A stretch of DNA of 64,000 bases from Bicyclus anynana (taxonomy: Eukaryota; Arthropoda; Insecta; Lepidoptera; Nymphalidae), in assembly GCF_947172395.1 (NCBI RefSeq), contig NC_069110.1:8252127-8316126 (forward strand), written 5' to 3'. A program made the translations under genes and the position numbers. Position 1 is the stretch's first letter; each line of letters opens with the position of its first letter. Under the pieces are notes generated by a model, which saw only the letters and a list, made by a program, of their open reading frames with translations, made no database searches and had not been told where the DNA came from. Positions 45,767 through 54,454 of this stretch are shown here, piece by piece.

Positions 45767-46282
45767 TCATTTTAATTCTATTAACATTAAATAATTGCCC
45801 GCTACCACCATGAAATACAGCCATAAATCAAGAAATAAAATTATAATAGGTATAACAAATGCACATACTAATGTCGAGAAACGTCGTATAAAACATGTGG
45901 ATTCCCAAAAATAGCACGAAAGTGGAGCTGACATAGCAGATAACATGATCGTAAGGCACATTGCAAATAAAATCCAAATTCCAATCGTTAACTTGTTCTC
46001 CGATGCAGTAGTTGCACCCATAAATAAAAATGCATTAGCAACAATGAGCATTATAGATACTATTCCAATTGACAAAAGTACCACTTTTTTCACCTCATGA
46101 TGCGTCGTATCCTTTGTACCAGATAATACAAAATGAATTAGTTTTTCGAATACACCGTACAAAATAATCAATATTATTCCTGCAGTCCCGCTGCCCATGC
46201 CAAATAAAGATATCAAATACGTTGCGTGTTTTAATGGAAAAATCCCGAAACATTTCGTCACTACTGGCATATCCATTTCCAT
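45767..46282 (-). CDS. Small four-helix membrane protein, function unknown
   Basis: 171 aa in one uninterrupted frame, ATG at 46282 (other in-frame Met at codons 3 and 5), TGA stop. Four strongly hydrophobic segments at about 18-42, 66-90, 97-120 and 134-162, with short loops and no signal peptide cleavage site. The N-terminus (KCFGIFPLKHATYLISLFG) has the layout of insect four-transmembrane families whose first helix follows a Cys-rich 'C-F/C-x3-L-K/R' motif. I cannot place it more precisely. A 171-residue, highly hydrophobic and biased frame is unlikely by chance in this AT-rich DNA, but the complete exon structure is not proven. No conserved catalytic residues seen. Confidence 0.6.
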   Translation of the reverse strand: MEMDMPVVTKCFGIFPLKHATYLISLFGMGSGTAGIILIILYGVFEKLIHFVLSGTKDTTHHEVKKVVLLSIGIVSIMLIVANAFLFMGATTASENKLTIGIWILFAMCLTIMLSAMSAPLSCYFWESTCFIRRFSTLVCAFVIPIIILFLDLWLYFMVVAGNYLMLIELK

Positions 46283-46675
46283 TATTTACTTAATACTCAT
46301 GTAATCAGTCAAAATAGTTATTTATAAGATAAATATCAGAAATGAAAAATAAATGTAGGTTCATTCTAAAATAATATGAAATTACATCATATAAATTTCA
46401 AACTTTGGATTTAAGAGATTGTAATATTACCGAAGGTTTGGATCATAGACAATAAATACACCTTTGACACCTATTATCTATGTATCTAAGCTATATACAT
46501 TATTTATGATCAACATACAATGTACTCTATGGGATCAACGATTACAAATCCACAGTTTATATTCCAGTTTAAACGGAGTTTAATATAATTATGTACCGAC
46601 TCGTAAATCTATGTGCAGTATCAACTGAACAGTTGAATAATAAAACAGTCGAAAAATAACTGTAGGTGCCAACAA

Positions 46676-47795
46676 TTTTTAGGGTTCCGAACGTACGTAG
46701 TACAAAAACGGAACCCTTATAATACTTATTATACTCGTATCACTCGCGCACATTTTAATGCTGTTTTCTCCGAATTTACTAATCCAGTTGAAATTTGGTA
46801 CACATATCAATTCTTGTGACCCAAACGCAGAGATGTACGTGAATAGGTGTAAATTGAATATGGAGGCCACTTATGGGTGGGGAAGGTGGAAAGTTGGAAA
46901 AAAAGTTTTGCAAAGTTCATCGTGTGATAAATCAAATGAATGGTCTTTAAAAATATTTTTTTTGATATTTAAAAAAAAAATAACTCTCAAGTTGTTAAAA
47001 CAACTAGACTTGACCATGCCCTTTTTCTGAAACTCTAAAAGTTATTTTTTTATTTTTTGTAAAAATTGAAAAAAATAGTAACTATAAAACTCTGAAATTT
47101 TTGAATATGATGGTCAGTTTCGGGGGCAAGATGGAAAACACAATTTTTTTCAGAATACATCAAATGAAAAGAGGGTCTCTAATATATTTTTATTGTAATT
47201 TTAAAATAAATAGTTTCCAAGTTATTCAAGAAAATAGACTACCACTCCTCTTTTTTCCGAAACTACTAAACCTAAAATTTTGAAAAAAATAATTTATCTT
47301 TCGACTTCAAGATTTCCGAAAAACTATAGATCTCAGTCATTTTTGAATATGAAGGTCACTTTTGGGGGTAAGATGGAAAATTATAAAAAAAAAAAAACTG
47401 CATCGTGTGACGTATCGAATAAAATAGCTAGTTAAGATGATCTTAAATATATTTATAATTAAATATTTACTTACTTACAGGTAGATTACAGGATAACATA
47501 TGCAAGTTCACGATCTTTAAATAACGTGGTAAATAATTCAATATTGTGCCTAGCAACTTTCATATTATTATAAAACCTATTCATCAAAACTTATGTTATA
47601 TTAGAGTTAAGATATTAAAAATAAAATTATTTAAGGAAATAATTTTAGGTTTAGATAAATATTTAACGAAATAAATGAGCCTGAAAATTATATAATAAGG
47701 TAAAATTTCAGGTAATTTTTCAAAAACATGATAGATTAATATCGTTCAGAACCCTCGTCAAGCGAGTTCAACTCGCACTTGTCCGGGTTTTTCTT
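46676..47795 (+). mobile_element. Dispersed repeat 'agggttccg...cactt(g)tccgggttttt', about 1.1 kb
   Basis: The left end 'agggttccgaacgtacgtag' and right end 'agcgagttcaactcgcactt' are the termini of a repeat I know from Lepidoptera. Internal modules 'aatatg(g/a)aggccactt..ggggaagg' recur at about 46858, 47104 and 47343 (spacing about 240 bp). A short end of the same type lies at about 57950-58013. Confidence 0.65.
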
Positions 47796-48450
47796 ATTTA
47801 AACAGTAGTAATTGGCTTAATCCGACACAGAAAAATTGCAATAATGCACTGTAACTGCAACACAAGATTGCGACATGCATACATAGGTAGATTATTTACT
47901 CCTTATGCTAAACAAACAATCCCACGAGAAATCATAAACATATCAGTTTAAACTCGACCCAACACACTGAAAAATGCTAAAGTTTGCACTGTAACTGTAG
48001 GTAACTGATAACTGTCACAAAACGTTTGTGACAATAATCTGTTTTCATTTCTCATACTCGGAAAGTGTTGTTTTGATCTGCTTATTGGGTAGAAAATTCT
48101 GCTTCCCTTCCCTCCAAGAGGAAAGGAGGAGGAAAACTCATGTATATTATTTCCCACCTAAGAAAAGAACGAATTTTAAAAAAGAATTGCTGTCGGCTGT
48201 GAAGAGTTTTATGTAAAAAATAAACTAATTAAAAAAATGCTGTGGTCATGTGACTTTCAAAACAGCAAGATAAAAATAAAACTTAAAACTTTACAAGTTC
48301 TGAAAATTTAAAGATGAATTAAAATTTATTGAATTCGATTTTTGGCGGGAATCGAGAAGCGCGCTTTTAAAATTGAAAATTTTAATATAAAAGTTTTTTA
48401 GTAATATACGTGTGAAATAAAGTGTTCATATGTAAATTAAATCCAGCAAA

Positions 48451-49518
48451 ATGCCGTCAGACAGTGATGGCGATGTCCACGAAAGGCTGGACAGAAAAAA
48501 ACGTAAAGTTCAAAAGTCTGCTGAGGACGATAGTGTAAAATACAAACCCTATATAAAGGCAGGTTATAGCAGAGCCTACACGGATAATAGCACTAACGCG
48601 GAATTCCCAGTGTTTGTGGAAAGCAGTGAGGCGGAAATTAAATTGGGGAACAAAAACCCATTAGTTGTGTCCAAATACTTTAAACAAGTAAAAGGTATCT
48701 ATGAGAGCAGGCGCATTAATGCTAACAAAATAATGTTAGTATTCAAACAAGCGACAGCAGCCAATGATTTTCTCAAACATGAATGCCTAACAGTTTACAA
48801 TCTTCGTGCCTTCATCCCGGCATCTTCTGTGGAGAGGGTGGGGGTTGTCAGGTTTATTCCTAAAGAGTCCAGTAACCATGAACTATTTAATAAACTTTCT
48901 TCAGAGTGTGAGATTATTGGTGTAAGACGATTCATGAAAAAGGTTGTAGACGATGTTGTTCCTTTGTCAACTATTAGTGTAATTTTTGCAGGAACAACTT
49001 TACCACAATATATATATTTAGACAATTGGCGTTATAAGGTCTATACATATATTCCTCCGCTAATGCAATGTTTCAAGTGTATGAGATTTAATCACTATGG
49101 GAAAATATGCAAAAATATACAAGTCTGTTCACGCTGTGCTGGTGAACACCACTACAAAGCATGCACGGCTGATACATTGAAGTGCAGTAATTGTGGTGGA
49201 GCTCACTTAGCCATATCCAAAACTTGCCCTATAAAGGCAGCGAGATTAGAAAAAAATAAACAATCTTATGCTAAGGTAATTGAAATGAATAGTGTTAATT
49301 TTCCTACTCTCCCGAAGCCTCAACAAATACAGCAAAAATTCCACCAATCTAAACTAGACACACAAGAAAATTTAGATATTTCTTATTCAAATATCATTAA
49401 TAATAAAAAAATATTATCAGCAATAATTAATACATTAGTTACTATAGGAAACTCAAATGACATTAAAAGCACAAGTAAAATTAAAGAAGCATTTTTGAAA
49501 CATTTGAATAAAGTTTAA
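48451..49518 (+). CDS. LINE ORF1: gag-like nucleic-acid-binding protein
   Basis: 355 aa; RNA chaperone/RNP component of the retrotransposon. The Ser/Asp/Lys-rich N-terminus is followed by a region with the fold-type sequence of LINE ORF1 RNA-binding domains (about 60-200). Three CCHC-type zinc knuckles follow: CFKCMRFNHYGKIC, CSRCAGEHHYKAC and CSNCGGAHLAISKTC (about 206-262). The C-terminal region is Gln/Asn-rich. The TAA stop (49516-49518) shares its last A with the ATG of ORF2. Confidence 0.93.
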   Translation: MPSDSDGDVHERLDRKKRKVQKSAEDDSVKYKPYIKAGYSRAYTDNSTNAEFPVFVESSEAEIKLGNKNPLVVSKYFKQVKGIYESRRINANKIMLVFKQATAANDFLKHECLTVYNLRAFIPASSVERVGVVRFIPKESSNHELFNKLSSECEIIGVRRFMKKVVDDVVPLSTISVIFAGTTLPQYIYLDNWRYKVYTYIPPLMQCFKCMRFNHYGKICKNIQVCSRCAGEHHYKACTADTLKCSNCGGAHLAISKTCPIKAARLEKNKQSYAKVIEMNSVNFPTLPKPQQIQQKFHQSKLDTQENLDISYSNIINNKKILSAIINTLVTIGNSNDIKSTSKIKEAFLKHLNKV

Positions 49519-52500
49519 TGGCTTCAAAGCTCATTATTGTTCAACATAACATTCAGAGTATTAATAATAAAAAACCCTTAGTAAAAACATTTTTAACACA
49601 GGAAAATATTGATATTTTATTATTAAATGAAACCTGGCTTAAAAACTCTAGTAATCTTGTAAAAATCCCAGGCTATAACTTTGTTGGAAAAAATGCAAAG
49701 AATGAACATGGTGGCGTAGGTATTTTATTAAGAAATACATTTAAATATAAACTTTTGAAAACAAAATTTTATGAAGATGTTCAATCCATAGCAATTTCTT
49801 TAGAAACCAATGTTGGTGACTTATCAATACTTTGTGTTTATTGTCCACCTAAAAATAAAAATAAATGTAAAATCAATAGACTTAAAAGTATCATCAGTGA
49901 TATACCAAAGCCCTGTTTAGTAGCAGGAGACTTTAATGCACATCATATTTCTTTTGGTTGCCATAGTACAAATTCAAGGGGTAGAAGCCTATTTGATATT
50001 TTTGATGAACAGGATCTGTGCATATTAAATTCTGGTAGGTCTACTACACTTCAGAGACCATATGCAAATAGTTCTGCTGTTGACATAACTGGAGTGAGCC
50101 CAGTGCTCGCTCCGTTATGTGAATGGACAGTAGGTGTAGACACTTTGGGTAGTTACCACTATCCCACATTCACAAAAATTAACTTAATTCCATCTAAATA
50201 TTCTGTCAATGATAAAGTAGAGAAATTTTTATATAATAAAGCAGATTGGGATAAATATTTTAAGAAATCCAAGGAGTATTTTGAGTATATCACATTTAAT
50301 GAACTAGATCCTTTACAGTCATATGACAAATTTTGTGAAATTTTGAACATTTTAAAAAAAGAATGTATTCCGCTTGTTAAATTTGAGGGTCCAAGAACTA
50401 TTAAAGCTCCCGCTCCTTGGTGGGATGAAAATTGTGCTGAAGCAGTTAAAAATTCCAAAGAGGCTTTACAATTATATAGGCGAGTAGGGTTAATGGTAAA
50501 TTATATAAATTATAAAAAAATAGATGCACTTAAAAAAATAATCATTAAAAAAGCAAAGAAAGATAGTTGGAATAAACTTTGTTCATCATTTAATAGATAC
50601 ACTCCTATAACTTATATATGGAATTATATGAAAAGATTTAAACGAATAAATACCCAACCAAAACTTAAAAATGATGTATGGATTCCAAATTTCATCTCAA
50701 AACTTAAACAGAATAATAATAACACAAACTTAATCAACTCTGTTTTTGAATACAACAATGACAATGAGAATTCCATGTGGCTACTAAATCCATTCACCTA
50801 TGCAGAATTCAATATAGCACTTCAATCAAGAAAGGAATCTGCACCAGGATTAGATGACATTCCTTATATAATGTTTAAAAAGTTACATAAATCAGGTCAA
50901 ATAGCTTTACTTAATATTTTTAACAAGTTATGGCTTTCTCAATGTATTCCAGAGAGTTGGAAGATTCAATGTATAATACCAATTTTGAAACAAGATAAAC
51001 CTGAAGACGATTGCAATTCTTACAGACCTATATCACTGACTTCTTGCATAGGGAAATTGTTTGAAGTAATGCTTAAACTAAGATTGGACTATTTTGTAGA
51101 AACTAATAATTTATTACCAGGTTTTCAATATGGTTTCCGTAGAGGTAAAAGCGCAGCAGAGAGTATAACTTCATTTATGTATGATATGAAGAATTGTCAA
51201 TTGTCTAGATCCACAGCAGTATGTATATTTTTGGATATAGAGGGGGCTTATGATAATGTGGACTTAAACCAGCTCATCAATTGTCTTTATGAAATTGGTA
51301 TCCCTGGAAAAATGTTAAAATGGCTTTCAAATTTTTTTAATAATAGACAGTTTTATGTTAAGTACAATAATATACTCCATGGGATAAACCAAACTAGTAA
51401 AGGTCTTATGCAAGGTTCAGCATTGTCACCAATTTTGTATAATTTATACACCTCACAAATTGAAAATTTTTTATTAGGAGATGTTAAAATTTTACAATTT
51501 GCGGATGACTTGTTAATGTATAGTGTAAATAGAAATATAGAAATAGCTAAAAATACTATTAATTCTGCACTGTTCCAGTTGCAGTTTTATTATAAAAAAT
51601 TGTTAAAATTAAATATCAATACTTCCAAAAGTTCATGTATGATTTTTGGCAGCCCAGTGGGGAATAACATCAAATATAATGGTACAGATATTCCATTTGT
51701 AAATCAAAAGAAATTTTTGGGTGTAATTATCGATAATAAATTAAAATTTGACAGACATATTAATTATATTAGCAAAAATGCGTTAAAAGGCATTAATTTA
51801 TTGAGATGTTTGACTGGAACGTTTTGGGGCTCTGATCCTAAAGTCCTATCTCTATTATATAAAAGCATGGTCAGAAGTCACTTTGATTATAGTTTTCTTG
51901 CATATATGCAAGCCAATTCCACATTATTAAAAAAACTTGATGTTATTCAAAACATTGGCTTGCGCATAATAAGTGGGGCTATGCGCTCTACACCTGTTAA
52001 TTCAATGGAAGTAGAGACTTGTATTCCTCCTTTAATTGTAAGACGCATATATTTAGCTGAAAGATTTTGTTTGAAAGCTCTATCGTCGAGCTCTTCAATA
52101 GTGAACAAACTTTTGCTTACAAATAGTCTACTAACTGTAACTAAATCTACAACTGAATCTTTACAAGCGACCGCAAATTCACTTTTGGCAGGTAAACAAC
52201 CTACCATATCTATTATTATGACATATATGCATAATATTGCCACTAACATAAATGTTAGTAACGCCTGGCCCATGTACTCTTGCTCCTTTGAGAGCTTGAT
52301 TATGAAAAACAAAATTCATTTGTTGAATATTACGTCAAACATAGACTTCCTTATGTTTATTGATAAAAATTGTAAATATTATTATAAGTTATATACAGAT
52401 GGATCTAAAAATCAGCACTTTGTAAGTGCTGCTTTCTATGATCCACAAAAAAAATGTAGTAAAGCGTTTAAGTTAAATTCTCGATGTAGTATTTTTACTG

Positions 52501-53276
52501 CGGAATCTTTTGCAATTTTAAAAGCAATTTCTTATATAAAAGAGGAAATTTTACATAGTGTAAATAATTGTATTATAGTAACAGATTCAAAAAGTGTTCT
52601 TTTAGCTATTAACAATTTCAATTTTAGTTATAAGTCTTCATACATTATTTTTCAAATTAAAAATGTATTACTAGACATAAGAAAAACTGGAATGAACGTA
52701 GAATTTGTCTGGGTACCCTCCCACAGAGGTATAGCGGGCAATGAACTGGTTGATTCTGTAGCAAGACAAGGATTGTTTAATGAAGATTGTTCAGACAATA
52801 TCAAAACTCGATTTACAGACTTTTATCATGAAGTGAAGAAGAGACAGAAGTTGCTTTGGCATGAACTTTGGAAAGAAACTAGTAAAAGTAAAGGATGTTG
52901 GTACGCAGAGATACAAAATGAAATACCGGTGCAGCCATGGTATTACAAAATGAGTTGGGATTCAAGAAAATTCATATCAATAATAAACCGACTAAGGTTT
53001 GGTCACTGTTTAGTGCCAAGCCATTTATTCAAATTAAAAATTTATAAAGATAACAAATGCATGTACTGTAAAAAAGACGACGCAGATATCAATCACATAA
53101 TTTTCAAGTGTTCAGCTTTTGGTATACAGAGAATAATATTAGCAAGTTCGATAGAGTTAGTAAAGGAAGAAAACGAAATTAAGTGTGATCCCCGCCACAT
53201 TAAGGAATTGTTGAGGAACCATTTATTTTATAAGCCTGTTTTAGATTTCATTAGTAACACAATAGAAAAATTGTAA
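49518..53276 (+). CDS. LINE ORF2: endonuclease, reverse transcriptase, RNase H
   Basis: 1252 aa. The APE-type endonuclease (about 1-220) shows QHNIQSI, LLNETW, AGDFNAHH and GSYHYP. The reverse transcriptase (about 440-760) shows SYRPISLTSCIGKLFE, YGFRRGKSA, FLDIEGAYDNV (about 570), GLMQGSALSPILYNLY and the catalytic FADD (about 661). RNase H (about 955-1085) has its four acidic residues in YTDGSK, FTAESF, VTDSKS and NELVDS plus WVPSHRG. A C-terminal CMYCKKDDADINHIIFKC is a CCHC-like finger. No frameshift or stop was found. It is translated from the shared mRNA through the TAATG overlap with ORF1. Confidence 0.96.
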   Translation: MASKLIIVQHNIQSINNKKPLVKTFLTQENIDILLLNETWLKNSSNLVKIPGYNFVGKNAKNEHGGVGILLRNTFKYKLLKTKFYEDVQSIAISLETNVGDLSILCVYCPPKNKNKCKINRLKSIISDIPKPCLVAGDFNAHHISFGCHSTNSRGRSLFDIFDEQDLCILNSGRSTTLQRPYANSSAVDITGVSPVLAPLCEWTVGVDTLGSYHYPTFTKINLIPSKYSVNDKVEKFLYNKADWDKYFKKSKEYFEYITFNELDPLQSYDKFCEILNILKKECIPLVKFEGPRTIKAPAPWWDENCAEAVKNSKEALQLYRRVGLMVNYINYKKIDALKKIIIKKAKKDSWNKLCSSFNRYTPITYIWNYMKRFKRINTQPKLKNDVWIPNFISKLKQNNNNTNLINSVFEYNNDNENSMWLLNPFTYAEFNIALQSRKESAPGLDDIPYIMFKKLHKSGQIALLNIFNKLWLSQCIPESWKIQCIIPILKQDKPEDDCNSYRPISLTSCIGKLFEVMLKLRLDYFVETNNLLPGFQYGFRRGKSAAESITSFMYDMKNCQLSRSTAVCIFLDIEGAYDNVDLNQLINCLYEIGIPGKMLKWLSNFFNNRQFYVKYNNILHGINQTSKGLMQGSALSPILYNLYTSQIENFLLGDVKILQFADDLLMYSVNRNIEIAKNTINSALFQLQFYYKKLLKLNINTSKSSCMIFGSPVGNNIKYNGTDIPFVNQKKFLGVIIDNKLKFDRHINYISKNALKGINLLRCLTGTFWGSDPKVLSLLYKSMVRSHFDYSFLAYMQANSTLLKKLDVIQNIGLRIISGAMRSTPVNSMEVETCIPPLIVRRIYLAERFCLKALSSSSSIVNKLLLTNSLLTVTKSTTESLQATANSLLAGKQPTISIIMTYMHNIATNINVSNAWPMYSCSFESLIMKNKIHLLNITSNIDFLMFIDKNCKYYYKLYTDGSKNQHFVSAAFYDPQKKCSKAFKLNSRCSIFTAESFAILKAISYIKEEILHSVNNCIIVTDSKSVLLAINNFNFSYKSSYIIFQIKNVLLDIRKTGMNVEFVWVPSHRGIAGNELVDSVARQGLFNEDCSDNIKTRFTDFYHEVKKRQKLLWHELWKETSKSKGCWYAEIQNEIPVQPWYYKMSWDSRKFISIINRLRFGHCLVPSHLFKLKIYKDNKCMYCKKDDADINHIIFKCSAFGIQRIILASSIELVKEENEIKCDPRHIKELLRNHLFYKPVLDFISNTIEKL

Positions 53277-53410
53277 AATACAGTAGTAAATTTATATTTA
53301 GACGACGACTATGACGATAATTTTAAGTGCTATGTATTATTTTTAAGTAAAATTGTAATATTTAAAGCAGGGCCTATAAGGACTTGTATCCAAGGCCGTA
53401 AAATAAATTA

Positions 53411-53428
53411 AAAAAAAAAAAAAAAAAA
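53411..53428 (+). other. Poly(A) tail of the LINE
   Basis: Uninterrupted A run directly before the right target-site duplication, preceded by AATAAATTA. Confidence 0.9.
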
Positions 53429-53639
53429 CAAAACAGCAAACAGCAACACGGAGCGTGAACTTAGCGCAAACTTCTTTAATCGGAATAAGCCGCAACATTA
53501 CGCGGCAAGTTCCATATTTAAAATTTAAAAAGTCTTCATAAGTTGGCGGGATACTAATCTATTAAGTATCTGTGACGGAATTCATTTAGGTATTATTCTT
53601 TTAAACTAAAATTTGAATATTAAAAAACTTAAAAAAAAA

Positions 53640-53860
53640 ATTAAACTGACTTCAAAATCACAAACTAAAAAGCTAAAAATAACATCGCATGTGCTACCTT
53701 CTGATCACTTTGAAGGCGGTGCTAAGCCTGTGACGTATTAAATTAATTATTTTATTAATTAAGGATTTCTGAAAAAGAAATACTGTCTTTAAATCACTGT
53801 GTTGGCAGTAGGAACCCCATTCAAAGTGTTCAGAAGGTACCACAGTGTTATGCAGTGCGG
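53640..53860. mobile_element. Foldback element family, copy 3
   Basis: 'gctaccttctgatcactttg' + 'aaggcggtgctaagcc' is opposed by 'accccattcaaagtgttcag' + 'aaggtaccaca'. The outer end 'aaactgacttcaaaatcac' corresponds to 'aaccgacttccaagtca' at 5690. Poorer arm match than copy 1. Confidence 0.7.
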
Positions 53861-53940
53861 TTTCTGTATGTAGTCTTGTCAACACTTTGAAGTTATGGAA
53901 ATACTCCGCACCCTGTAGGTATATACTGTACTCCAACTAT

Positions 53941-54165
53941 TCAGTTGTGTGTATTTTAAGAAATTAAATATCACGTGTCTCAAACGGTGGAGGAAAACAT
54001 CGTGAGGAAACCTGCATACCAGAGAATTTTCTTAATTCTCTGCGTGTGTGTAGTCTGCCAATCCGCATTGGGCCAGCGTGGTGGACTATTGACCTAACCC
54101 CTCTCATTGTGAGAGGAGACTCGAGCTCAGCAGTGAGCCGAATATGGGTTGATAATGATGAATGT
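53941..54165 (+). mobile_element. SINE lacking its tRNA-like head
   Basis: 'tcagttgtgtgtattttaag' to 'gagccgaatatgggttgata' + ATGATGA: body and tail of the main SINE family, plus orientation. Confidence 0.88.
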
Positions 54166-54454
54166 GGATCTGTGTCTGGTATATTTCCGGTAGTGTTTAC
54201 GTACCATCCCATGGTCCTCTAGACTATGATTGATCGTATGTAGACTGGGCGTCGTTTGAGACACGTGTATGCTAATACATTTACCTACCTATGCCTTATT
54301 AATAGTTGTTCAAACGAACAAACTTATTAGCTCTACAACAGAAAACATATGCACAAGTATGGCTCTATATATATTAGAAGGTATAGATGGTTAAAATAAA
54401 GTTGAATGGACCATGTACCTATTAAATAATATCTATTTTATATTATTTTCCAGA

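Larger units (their letters stand above)
48258..53439 (+). mobile_element. Full-length I-group LINE (non-LTR retrotransposon)
   Basis: The direct repeat caaaacagcaa at 48258-48268 and 53429-53439 is an 11-bp target-site duplication. The element body 48269-53428 consists of a 182-bp 5' UTR, ORF1 (48451-49518), ORF2 (49518-53276), a 3' UTR of about 130 bp and a poly(A) tract of about 19. Both ORFs are open to full length and all catalytic motifs are present. This looks like a recent, potentially active insertion. The presence of RNase H after RT places it in the I/R1/LOA-type group rather than RTE or CR1. Confidence 0.95.
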
